From: Porphyromonas sp.
Lineage (GTDB): Bacteria > Bacteroidota > Bacteroidia > Bacteroidales > Paludibacteraceae
NCBI GenBank assembly: GCA_020726365.1
Contig: DYSC01000003.1
Location: 1 to 37,057, forward strand
DNA length: 37,057 nucleotides
Direction: 5' to 3'
Shown here: positions 17,275 to 24,720 of the stretch, one piece after another
Numbering within the stretch: the first letter of the stretch is position 1
How the letters are laid out: each line of letters opens with the position of its first letter
Translations under genes and position numbers: made by a program
The notes under the pieces: generated by a model
Databases searched by the model: none
What the model was told of the DNA's origin: nothing
What the model saw: the letters and a program-made list of their open reading frames with translations, nothing else

Positions 17275-17419
17275 TTTAAAGACGGGAAGGCGTTCAATTA
17301 CCGGAGTAAGTCAGAAGACCTGCCAAACATAAAAAATTTCAGAAGCTTTCGAGGAAAAAGCGACGAAACATCAGCAAAAATAAATTCATTTTTGTCATTG
17401 TTAGGTCATTCCCAGAAGG

Positions 17420-17447
17420 CTATTTGAACGGTTTAAACGTCAAATAG
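17420..17447 (+). promoter_or_regulatory. Hairpin just before the btuB start (candidate expression platform)
   Basis: CTATTTG (17420-17426) pairs with CAAATAG (17441-17447), and ACG with CGT can extend the stem past a bulged A. It ends 8 nt before the GTG start codon and lies about 95 nt after the B12 box. It could be the expression platform controlling translation start or, less likely because only three T residues follow, a terminator. Confidence 0.5.
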
Positions 17448-17455
17448 TTTGTCAG

Positions 17456-19477
17456 GTGTCAATTAATCAAAAACGTAGTTTTAAAATAAGTGTTGTTTTG
17501 TTTGTGGCTTTTATGGTTACCAACCAACTATCGGCATGCTCTATTTACAAGGATACAACTTTAAACTACACTTTGCAAACTGTTGAAGTTCAGGGTACAA
17601 AAAGAAATGTTCTCCGATCATCAGTTCCACATCAACTTTTTAGTTCCGAACAAATAAGTAGATTAAATGCAGTAAATATTGCGGATGTAGTAAGTCGTTT
17701 TTCGGGTGTAACTCTTAAAGATTATGGAGGTGTAGGAGGGCAAAAAACTATTTCGGTGCGAGGCTTAGGTTCTTTGTACACGGGTGTTAGCTACGATGGT
17801 GTGATGATGAGCGATGTGCAGTCGGGACAGATTGACTTAGGGCGATTTTCGCTCGAAAATATTGGTGAAATTTCATTGTCAAATGGTCAACCGGACGATA
17901 TATTTCAGTCGGCGAGAACTTTTTCATCGGCAAGTGTGCTTTCTATTACTACTAAGCTACTTCCTTTCGACAGCACTAATCTTGTGGGCAAAGCAAGTAT
18001 TCGTTCAGGGTCATTCGGGTTGTTAAATCCTTCTGTGTTTTTGGGAAAGAATTTTGCTAAGAAAATTGCTTTCAATCTCTTGCTGGATGGAATGATGGCA
18101 CACGGTCGTTATAATTTTTTACAATACTATGGTACAACAGATAATAAATACGAAGAACTTTCAAGACAAAATAGTGATGTTCAGTCGTTTCGTACGGAGT
18201 TAAATTCGACTTATCGCGTTTCTGATAAGCAGAATATTTCATTCAAACTAAATTATTTTCTTTCAGAAAGAGGATTGCCTGGTGGTGTCGTTTTTTATAA
18301 CAATGTGATTTCAACACAGCGATTGTACGACGATGCCCTATTTGCACAAATGCATTATTTGAATAAATTATCAAACAAACTTCATTTTCAGGCTTTTGCA
18401 CGATATAATAAAACCTATAATAATTTTACCGAAACGGATAGCAAATATCAAGGGGGATATTTAGATGATAAATACCTTCAAAACGAGCTCTATTTTTCTA
18501 CTTCATTAAAATATAATATCAGCTCTTCATTCTCTTTTGCGGCAGCCACCGACTTATTTTACAATAATTTGAATATAAATTCGAATATTTATTTCAACGA
18601 TTTTGCTTTTCCTACTCGCTATACCGGATTAGGAAATATAGCTGCAAAGTATCTCACCAACCATTTATCAATTGCTGCAAACTTACTTTATACGCAAACT
18701 CACGAACTGGTAAAAGTAGGTAATTCGTCTCCCAATAGAACCAAATTTTCTCCTGCTATAAGTGTTTCATATAATCCATTTAATAATCAAGCGATTAGAC
18801 TAAGGGCATATTACAAAAATATATACCGATTGCCTACTTTTAATGATTTGTACTACCAGGAAATTGGAAACTCAAATTTACGCCCCGAAGATGCAAATCA
18901 ATGGAACTTGGGCGTAACGATAGGCAAAAAAAATATTCTGTTTTTCAGTACTTTAGAGTTCACTGCCGATGCCTATTATAATAAAATTACCGACAAAATT
19001 ATTGCCACTCCTCGCGATTTGTTTCACTGGAGCATGACAAACAGAGGAGAAGTAGAGGTACAAGGAATAGATATAACAATAAATGCGAACAAAGAATGGA
19101 ATAAAAATGCAATTCATTTTTTGAGTAATTATAGTTTCCAAAATGCAATTGACATGACCACAGGAACTGATAATTATGGTGAATTACTTCCTTATTCGCC
19201 AAAACACAAAAATTCGGCTACACTGTCGTATCAGCATAAATGGTGCGAAGTGGGTTACAATTTTCAATTAACAGGTATTCGTTGGGTAGGACAAATGACT
19301 AACAGGTATAATAAAATGGATGCTTATGATATTCATTCAGCTTTTGCCAACATTCATCTAAAACGTTGGGAATTAAAAACGGAGATTAATAACATTCTAA
19401 ATACGCAGTACGAGGTGGTGAAATTTTATCCAATGCCTCGAAGAAATTTCAGAATTACTTTGTCAATAAATATATAG
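17456..19477 (+). CDS. btuB: TonB-dependent outer membrane cobalamin receptor (BtuB-like)
   Basis: The protein is a 22-stranded outer membrane barrel with an N-terminal plug that imports its ligand using TonB energy. The 673-aa product starts at a GTG with signal peptide KISVVLFVAFMVTNQLSA. A TonB-box-like stretch follows (YTLQTVEVQGTKRN), then the plug motifs LNAVNIADVVSRFSGVTLKD and ISVRGLGSLYTGVSYDGV. The C-terminal strand ends in an aromatic-rich RRNFRITLSINI, normal for barrel targeting. The ligand assignment rests on the cobalamin riboswitch directly upstream and the BtuG-like lipoprotein directly downstream, as in Bacteroides btuB-btuG loci. The start is uncertain because no ATG lies in frame before residue 20. 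Expression should rise when cobalamin is scarce. Confidence 0.88.
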   Translation: MSINQKRSFKISVVLFVAFMVTNQLSACSIYKDTTLNYTLQTVEVQGTKRNVLRSSVPHQLFSSEQISRLNAVNIADVVSRFSGVTLKDYGGVGGQKTISVRGLGSLYTGVSYDGVMMSDVQSGQIDLGRFSLENIGEISLSNGQPDDIFQSARTFSSASVLSITTKLLPFDSTNLVGKASIRSGSFGLLNPSVFLGKNFAKKIAFNLLLDGMMAHGRYNFLQYYGTTDNKYEELSRQNSDVQSFRTELNSTYRVSDKQNISFKLNYFLSERGLPGGVVFYNNVISTQRLYDDALFAQMHYLNKLSNKLHFQAFARYNKTYNNFTETDSKYQGGYLDDKYLQNELYFSTSLKYNISSSFSFAAATDLFYNNLNINSNIYFNDFAFPTRYTGLGNIAAKYLTNHLSIAANLLYTQTHELVKVGNSSPNRTKFSPAISVSYNPFNNQAIRLRAYYKNIYRLPTFNDLYYQEIGNSNLRPEDANQWNLGVTIGKKNILFFSTLEFTADAYYNKITDKIIATPRDLFHWSMTNRGEVEVQGIDITINANKEWNKNAIHFLSNYSFQNAIDMTTGTDNYGELLPYSPKHKNSATLSYQHKWCEVGYNFQLTGIRWVGQMTNRYNKMDAYDIHSAFANIHLKRWELKTEINNILNTQYEVVKFYPMPRRNFRITLSINI

Positions 19478-19505
19478 CCACCTAACCCCATGAAGGGGGA
19501 ACTAA
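19478..19505 (-). repeat. Dispersed AGTTC...TTAGGT repeat, copy after btuB
   Basis: The plus strand reads CCTAACCCC, ATGAA, GGGGGAACT, so CCCC pairs with GGGG around a five-base loop. The reverse complement starts AGTTC and ends TTAGGT like the copy at 1771-1806. It begins at the base after the btuB stop codon and may act as a weak terminator or mRNA-stabilising hairpin between btuB and btuG. Confidence 0.55.
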
Positions 19506-19580
19506 ATTAGTTTCGTATCTGAAAACAAATCAACAAAATATTTTTTAATTTTATTAATAATCAATAATTTACAAACAAAA

Positions 19581-20642
19581 ATGAAAACAAACAATTTTTT
19601 TCGGGCAATGCTAATTGCAGCATCATTACCTTTAGTATTAATCTCTTGCGACCCAAAAGAAGAAACTGAAACAGTTGAAGTTTCTACCGGACTTTTTGTA
19701 TTAGGACAAGGAAAGTTCCAAGGTAACAATGCAAATATTACTTATTTTGATTATGCTAATGGCTTTGCTTCAAATTACTTTTTCGAGGATAAAAACAATC
19801 GCGGACTTGGTGATACAGGGCAAGATATGATTCGCTACGGTTCCAAAATTTACATTGCTATGTATGGCTCTAATGTTATTGAGGTGATTAACTCAACAAC
19901 CGGCATTTCAATCGACACAATAAAAGTAATAGCACCACGCTATATGACTACGGGTAATGGTAAAATTTATGTTACTTTATACGGTGGAAAAGTAGCTCAA
20001 ATAGATACAATATCTATGAATACCGAAAAAACAGTGAATGTAGGACCTAACCCAGAGGGAATTGCACTTTACAACAATAAACTTTATGTGGCAAATAGTG
20101 GAGGTCTGCAAACTGTAAAGGACAGCACTATTTCAGTAATTGACATTGCCACATTTACCGAAACAAAAAAAATAAAAGTAAATCTAAATCCTGCGTCGGT
20201 AAAGGTTGATAGTTATGGCGATATTTATGTTAAATCGAATGGAAATTATGGTAATATTCAAGGTAAATTTCAACGTATTAATACTCAAACAGAAGCGGTT
20301 ACAGACATTAATATAACTGTGCAGGGATTTGATATTGTAGGAGATTATGCCTATATTTACAATTTTGAATACGATGCTTCGTGGCAAGTAGCCAATAAAA
20401 AATTAAAAATATATGATGTCAAAAATGAAGTCATAGTAACAGACAATTTTACAGGAACTTATGTTATTGAAAAAATTCCATACATAGTTGCTGCTGACCC
20501 GATTACCAACGATGTGTTTCTGGGAGTAACTGACTATGTAAACAATGGAAAAATGTATTGTTTCGATAAAGATGGTAAGTATAAATACAGTTTCACCACA
20601 GGAATAAATCCCGCTAAAGTGGTTTTTGTTACCAAAAAATAA
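19581..20642 (+). CDS. btuG: BtuG-like surface cobalamin-binding lipoprotein (beta-propeller)
   Basis: The 353-aa product has a lipoprotein signal with lipobox LVLISC (Cys at about residue 23), followed by DPKEETETVE. That acidic stretch after the Cys resembles the Bacteroidota surface-export signal. The rest reads as YncE-like beta-propeller blades: YGSKIYIAMYGSNVIEVIN, TGNGKIYVTLYGGKVAQID, ALYNNKLYVANSGG, VDSYGDIYVKSNG, and a last blade near NDVFLGVTDY. In Bacteroides, BtuG captures cobalamin at the cell surface with very high affinity and passes it to BtuB. That role is inferred here from the fold, the lipid anchor and the position after a riboswitch-controlled btuB. A different YncE-like ligand-binding role is possible but less likely. 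Confidence 0.85.
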   Translation: MKTNNFFRAMLIAASLPLVLISCDPKEETETVEVSTGLFVLGQGKFQGNNANITYFDYANGFASNYFFEDKNNRGLGDTGQDMIRYGSKIYIAMYGSNVIEVINSTTGISIDTIKVIAPRYMTTGNGKIYVTLYGGKVAQIDTISMNTEKTVNVGPNPEGIALYNNKLYVANSGGLQTVKDSTISVIDIATFTETKKIKVNLNPASVKVDSYGDIYVKSNGNYGNIQGKFQRINTQTEAVTDINITVQGFDIVGDYAYIYNFEYDASWQVANKKLKIYDVKNEVIVTDNFTGTYVIEKIPYIVAADPITNDVFLGVTDYVNNGKMYCFDKDGKYKYSFTTGINPAKVVFVTKK

Positions 20643-20664
20643 GGTTGACTTTTCTTGGAGAGAG

Positions 20665-20711
20665 AACTACTGTAGATGAGAGTACTGCCATACTTCTTGT
20701 TTACAGTAGTT
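20665..20711 (+). terminator. 10-bp inverted repeat between btuG and the cobQ remnant
   Basis: AACTACTGTA (20665-20674) is perfectly complementary to TACAGTAGTT (20702-20711) with 27 nt between. The 3' side is followed by TATATTATG and not by a T-run, so it could be an attenuator or processing hairpin. The left part overlaps GGAGAGAGAACT (20657-20668), the exact complement of the first 12 bases of the dispersed repeat at 1771. Confidence 0.45.
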
Positions 20712-20739
20712 TATATTATGATTTAAATAAAATAACGAA

Positions 20740-20961
20740 ATGATTTCCGAATTAAAGCCACCCATGTTTGTAGGCACAGGAAGCGATGTAGGCAAAAGTG
20801 TAATTACTTCCGCCTTTTGTCGTATTTTTAAGCAAGATGGTTATCATCCTGCACCTTTCAAGGCTCAAAACATGGCTTTAAATTCGTTTGCTACTCCCGA
20901 AGGATTGGAAATTGGACGTGCACAGGCAGTTCAAGCACGTCTATGGGCACTGGTTGGTTGA
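20740..20961 (+). pseudogene. cobQ: Truncated cobyric acid synthase (CobQ/CbiP), N-terminal stump
   Basis: Intact CobQ is roughly 480-500 aa and amidates four side chains of adenosylcobyrinic a,c-diamide using glutamine and ATP. Here only 73 codons are open. Residues 1-66 match the family closely: the P-loop-like [37 protein letters not shown] and [12 protein letters not shown]. After AQAVQA (around 20938) the homology stops abruptly, seven unrelated residues follow, and a TGA closes the frame. The glutaminase and most of the synthetase domain are missing from the window. The downstream DNA is a GC-rich folded island, pointing to an insertion or rearrangement at this point. It starts about 100 bp after btuG and was probably part of the riboswitch-controlled operon. 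A misassembly is possible. Confidence 0.88.
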
Positions 20962-21061
20962 CGTGCATTTCGGCAGTTGTTGCGCCCGCATTCACCTTGT
21001 CGCAGTGCGACAGTGAATACTCCCGCAAACCGCAGGATGCCCAGAGCCTTAGTCGTTAGCG
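20941..21061. repeat. GC-rich, strongly folded island at the cobQ break
   Basis: By my count 68 of the 120 bases at 20941-21060 are G or C, far above the surrounding DNA. An inner hairpin pairs ATTCAC-CT-TGTCGC with GCGACA-GTGAAT around AGT (20990-21018): 12 pairs and a two-base bulge. An outer pair joins CTATGGGCA (20941) with TGCCCAGAG (21038-21046), with scattered pairing between. The right end reads CCTTAGTCGTTAGCG. An imperfect inverted repeat of about 120 bp ending near GTTAG recalls integron attC sites, but no matching left core (RYYYAAC) is found and GTTAGCG breaks the GTTRRRY rule. I therefore call it only a structured element. Confidence 0.6.
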
Positions 21062-21602
21062 TTCATTGGAAAAAACCAGACATAGCTTTTTGAAATAACC
21101 TGTTTTCGGCTATCTTTTAGCGTAGGAACCTCAACTAAATTTAAAATACTGATTATTAGCACTTTAGTATTTTGGTGTTTGTTGATTGACATGTCTCTAT
21201 GATTACGGAATAATCTATAAAGATACTGAATTTCAATGAATTACTCAAATGTTTTAACACTTATTTTGTTGATTATCAGATATTTATTTCAGTTTATAAC
21301 GAATCGTTGTAAAATCGAACTTCAATTTAAATTTAATTTGCTTCGTTTGCCGTTCTTTATACCCATTTAGGGGCTTGGGGTGTTATTACAATTGATTTTA
21401 AGGATGATGTTTTCAATTTATGATGCTATAAATCTGCAAATATTATATATTTACTAAACGTATTTCGCAAAAATAAATTACTTTTGCACCGCCTTTAACG
21501 AGATATTTTTCAGGCTAATACTTCAAAAAATCATTTTATTACTCTTTGAGTATTTGAAACTCAACAATCGAGATATATAAATGATTTAGATACTTTATTC
21601 CA
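21062..21602. other. Gene-free stretch between the cobQ break and trkH
   Basis: No frame in either strand gives a recognisable protein here. The DNA is AT-rich and contains TTGATTATCAG (21269-21279), a variant of a palindrome also seen before recF and nrdJ. It also contains CCCATTTAGGGGCTTGGGGT (21362-21381), a variant hairpin of the dispersed C/G-rich intergenic repeats, and the trkH promoter near 21479. The first part may be the scar of whatever replaced the rest of cobQ. Confidence 0.5.
21479..21486 (+). promoter_or_regulatory. Bacteroidota -7 box upstream of trkH
   Basis: TACTTTTG matches TAnnTTTG and lies 116 bp before the trkH ATG, so the leader would be about 110 nt long. Confidence 0.5.
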
Positions 21603-23072
21603 ATGACAAAAGAATTTAATTACAAGCTTGTTCTTCGGGTTATGGGCAGTTTGGCACTTGTCGAAAGTGTTTTATTGTTAGCCACTAGCATCATTCCACT
21701 AATTTATGGCGAAAATGATGCCCATTATTTTTTGACTGCATCACTCATAAGTTTTGCATTCTCGGGTACAGCCTTATTAATCGGCAAAAATCCACCAATA
21801 AATATTGGCAAACGTGAAGGTTCGGTAATTGTTACTTTTACATGGATAATATTCTCATTAATAGGGCTTTTACCATTCTGGATGAGTGGAAGTATTCCTT
21901 CGTTTATCAATGCATTTTTCGAAACTATATCGGGTTTTACCACTACAGGAGCTTCAATTCTGAATAATATCGAAGAACTCTCGCACGGCATGTTATTTTG
22001 GCGTAGCCTCACACATTGGGTTGGAGGATTGGGAATTATCGTTATCTCGTTGGCAATTCTTCCTGTTTTCAGCACAAGTGGAACACAGCTCTTTGGCTCC
22101 GAAGCTACAGGTCCAACCAAGGATAAAATTCACCCTAAAATCAGTGAAACAGCCAAACGCTTGTTTCTAATTTATATCATTCTTACTGCATCCGAAACCA
22201 TATTACTACTTTTTGGTGGCATGAATTTGTTCGATGCTGTAAATCATTCGTTTGCAACCATTGCAACTGGAGGTTTTTCGACTAAACAAGCAAGTATAGG
22301 ACATTGGGATTCGGCTTATATTCAGTACGTTATTTCTATTTTTATGATATTGTCGGGAATAAATTTCAGTTTATATTATTTCGGATTTAAAAATAAATTT
22401 GAAAAAGTCAGAGAAAACGAGGAATTGCGCTATTTTTTGATTGTATTATTCTCGTTCATTGTTATTGTAACGTTATCTCAAATTGATTTCTCAAGTCAAA
22501 TTGGTTTCTCGAATATAGAAAAAGCATGGCGCAATTCCATGTTTAGCGTTTCGTCGCTTATGACCACAACTGGGTTTGTTACAGTAGATTATATGTACTG
22601 GAAACCACTTACATGGGTTATATTACTCATCGTAATGCTTACAGGCGCATCGGCTGGCTCCACAAGTGGTGGTATAAAAATGATACGCGTTGTTATTTCG
22701 GCCAAAGCTTGTTATTACGAATTTAAACGACTGATTCATCCCAATGCCATAATACCTATTCGTTACAACGGTCATACTGTGCGCGAAGATATTCTGACCC
22801 GTGTTCTGGCTTTTACGCTTCTTTATTTGGTCGTTGCAGGTTTTGGTATTTTAGTGTTAGCAATTTCGGGAATGGGATTTCTGGAGTCGGTGGGTGGTAT
22901 GATTACCTGCCTCGGCGGTGTAGGTCCCGGACTTGGTTTGGTAGGTCCTGCTGGTAATTTTGCCGACATTCCCGAATTTAGCAAATGGTTTTTGTCGCTT
23001 ATGATGCTTGCCGGACGCTTGGAATTGTACACCGTTTTCCTATTATTTACACCGGCATTTTGGAAAAGATAA
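21603..23072 (+). CDS. trkH: TrkH-type potassium uptake channel subunit
   Basis: TrkH is the inner-membrane pore of the Trk K+ uptake system. The 489-aa product has the expected four membrane-pore-membrane repeats with their selectivity segments: ISGFTTTGASIL near residue 115, TIATGGFSTKQ near 220, SLMTTTGFVTVD near 320, and MITCLGGVGPGLG near 440. FFETISG and LTHWVGGLGIIVISLAILP are further family signatures. TrkH normally needs the cytosolic TrkA gating ring; no trkA lies in the window, so it must be encoded elsewhere. The gene has its own promoter and does not appear to share an operon with recF, which also has a -7 box. Confidence 0.94.
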   Translation: MTKEFNYKLVLRVMGSLALVESVLLLATSIIPLIYGENDAHYFLTASLISFAFSGTALLIGKNPPINIGKREGSVIVTFTWIIFSLIGLLPFWMSGSIPSFINAFFETISGFTTTGASILNNIEELSHGMLFWRSLTHWVGGLGIIVISLAILPVFSTSGTQLFGSEATGPTKDKIHPKISETAKRLFLIYIILTASETILLLFGGMNLFDAVNHSFATIATGGFSTKQASIGHWDSAYIQYVISIFMILSGINFSLYYFGFKNKFEKVRENEELRYFLIVLFSFIVIVTLSQIDFSSQIGFSNIEKAWRNSMFSVSSLMTTTGFVTVDYMYWKPLTWVILLIVMLTGASAGSTSGGIKMIRVVISAKACYYEFKRLIHPNAIIPIRYNGHTVREDILTRVLAFTLLYLVVAGFGILVLAISGMGFLESVGGMITCLGGVGPGLGLVGPAGNFADIPEFSKWFLSLMMLAGRLELYTVFLLFTPAFWKR

Positions 23073-23319
23073 GGAACTAAACTTTCGCACATGTATAATT
23101 CTGAATATCGAATTTCAAAATTTCATAATCTATTGATAATCAAATATATTGTTTTTTAGTTATTTAATTGTCAATCTTTTAATCACAAGCGAAAGTTGAA
23201 TTAATAAGAAAATAACCTCCCAATTTAACCCAATTATCAAAAGGAAATTACACCGCAACTCAGTCCAAAGTTTTAAAATAATCACTATCTTTGTGTCAAA
23301 ATAGTCTACCTTCAGCAAT
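23073..23319. promoter_or_regulatory. trkH-recF intergenic region with inverted repeats and recF promoter
   Basis: TATCTTTG at 23286-23293 matches the -7 consensus 27 bp before recF. AACTTTCGC (23080-23088) and GCGAAAGTT (23189-23197) form a perfect 9-bp inverted repeat about 100 bp apart. TATTGATAATCAAAT (23131-23145) contains the palindrome TTGATAATCAA and recurs exactly upstream of nrdJ. Confidence 0.55.
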
Positions 23320-24411
23320 ATGCGCATCGACTCCCTCAGTATACTGAATTACAAAAACATTCGTGAAGCCGAACTTACTTTTTCGCCTAAAATAAATTGT
23401 TTTATCGGCGATAACGGTATGGGCAAAACGAATATTCTCGATGCGCTTTATTTCCTTTCGTTTTGCAAAAGCTTTTCGAATGCTATCGACTCGCAGAATA
23501 TAGAGCACGAAGCCGATTTTTTTATGCTCAATGGTAGATACACTGTTAATGAAACAGTTGAAGAGATTTATTGCGGCATGAAGCGCAAGCAAAAAAAGCA
23601 ATTCAAACGCAATAAAAAAGAATACGAGCGTCTGTCGGGTCATATAGGACTTTTACCTTTAGTTATTATTTCGCCCGATGATGCTATACTCATTTCGGAA
23701 GGCAGCGATGAGCGCCGAAAATTTGTCGATGGTGTTATATCCCAATTTAACCATAGTTATTTACAACAACTTTTACAATATAATAATGCACTTCGCCAAC
23801 GTAATGCTTTGCTAAAAGTAGAGCAGAAAATTGATGTGTCGCTATTCGAAATTTGGGAAGAACAAATGGTACTTTATGGAACCTATATTTTTGAACAACG
23901 AAAAGCTTTTTTTGCCGAATTTGTCCCCATATTTCGCGACATTTATCATCGCATTTCGGGCGGACATGAAGCTATAGACTTGTTGTACCAATCGCAATAC
24001 GAAAATGCTGATATAAAAGAGTGCATGGTTCAAACCCGTGAACGCGATTTGATGTTGGGATATTCCACACAAGGCATACATAAGGATGAACTTGAAATGC
24101 ATCTCGACGGATTTCCTATCAAACGCGTTGGTTCGCAGGGACAAAATAAAACATATCTTGTTGCACTCAAATTGGCACAGCATTTCTTTTTGCAACGTGC
24201 ACACAAATTTCCACCCATACTCCTATTAGACGATATTTTTGATAAACTCGATTCGAAACGTGTTGAACGAATTCTTCAATTGGTATCGGGCGAAAACTTC
24301 GGACAAATATTTATTACCGACACCAATCGTGAGCACTTGGATAGCATTTTGTCAGAATTAGACAAAGATACCCGTATTTTCACTGTCGCCAATGGTATTT
24401 TTCGGCTTTAA
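23320..24411 (+). CDS. recF: DNA replication/repair protein RecF
   Basis: RecF is an SMC-like ATPase that, with RecO and RecR, loads RecA onto single-stranded gaps. The 363-aa product has the N-terminal MRIDSLSILNYKNIREAEL and the Walker A GDNGMGKTNILDALYFLSFC near residue 30. Other landmarks are DDAILISEGSDERRKFVD, an ABC-type signature region around KRVGSQGQNKTYLVALKLA, and the Walker B LLLDDIFDKLD. The length is normal. It is not next to dnaA or dnaN here. It ends about 300 bp before the nrdJ start and is a single gene under its own -7 box. Confidence 0.95.
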   Translation: MRIDSLSILNYKNIREAELTFSPKINCFIGDNGMGKTNILDALYFLSFCKSFSNAIDSQNIEHEADFFMLNGRYTVNETVEEIYCGMKRKQKKQFKRNKKEYERLSGHIGLLPLVIISPDDAILISEGSDERRKFVDGVISQFNHSYLQQLLQYNNALRQRNALLKVEQKIDVSLFEIWEEQMVLYGTYIFEQRKAFFAEFVPIFRDIYHRISGGHEAIDLLYQSQYENADIKECMVQTRERDLMLGYSTQGIHKDELEMHLDGFPIKRVGSQGQNKTYLVALKLAQHFFLQRAHKFPPILLLDDIFDKLDSKRVERILQLVSGENFGQIFITDTNREHLDSILSELDKDTRIFTVANGIFRL

Positions 24412-24720
24412 CGCTTACAATTTGATTTTGCATTTAACACTTTCCCAATTTGCAATCGTTTCAACTAATTTTCATCACACTGAATTATTTTATACACCTG
24501 AAAAATTTTTTGGAAAATTATTTCCCATATTTAAAATTTTAAATTATTGATAATCAAATTAATAAAAAAATTTTTGGGAAACTTTTTATTTTACAAAAAA
24601 AATATGTGTAAAAAACAGTTGTGTATTTAATAAATTTTGATTAAAATTGCATCCGCTTTCAGAAATAAAATCCAAAATTATAAATCACTCATATTAATCT
24701 TTTTAAGAAAAATTAAAACC
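24412..24720. promoter_or_regulatory. nrdJ leader region with repeated GGGAAA motifs
   Basis: This AT-rich gap holds no gene. GGAAAATTATTTCCCA (24512-24527) is a near-palindrome, and a further TGGGAAA follows at 24575-24581, giving three GGGAAA-like sites in about 70 bp. TATTGATAATCAAAT at 24545-24559 lies between them and is identical to the copy at 23131-23145. TAAATTTTG at 24631-24639 is a near -7 box. No cobalamin riboswitch is visible in front of nrdJ. Confidence 0.45.

Larger units (their letters stand above)
17042..17325 (+). promoter_or_regulatory. Cobalamin (B12) riboswitch with two enlarged peripheral arms
   Basis: Conserved aptamer segments appear in the right order. They are AGGGAAACAGGTGTAATTCC then TGTACAGTCCCGCTGCTGTA (about 17079-17120), GCCACTG (17191-17197), GACGGGAAGGCG (17281-17292), and the B12 box AAGTCAGAAGACCTGCC (17308-17324). 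The ligand is expected to be cobalamin, which should repress the downstream uptake genes. The spacing is unusual. About 70 nt separate TGTAAGC from GCCACTG, and about 83 nt separate GCCACTG from GACGGGAAGG. In typical members both gaps are roughly 10-25 nt. Both enlargements contain repeat-like sequence, annotated separately. The core looks intact, so function is plausible. Boundaries are approximate, and no folding program was run. Confidence 0.9.

Noticed and set aside
20935-21070. Calling the folded island a true integron attC site
   Set aside because: No left core matching RYYYAAC pairs with the right end, GTTAGCG breaks the GTTRRRY pattern, and no integrase gene is in the window. It is kept only as an attC-like structured element.
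21062-21602. A hidden transposase or further cob gene fragments after the break
   Set aside because: All frames were read for motifs; none showed a DDE motif, recombinase motif or continued CobQ homology.
24637-24720. TTG start adding 28 residues to NrdJ
   Set aside because: The added residues have no family match and the codon overlaps a probable -7 box; GTG 24721 begins at the conserved start.
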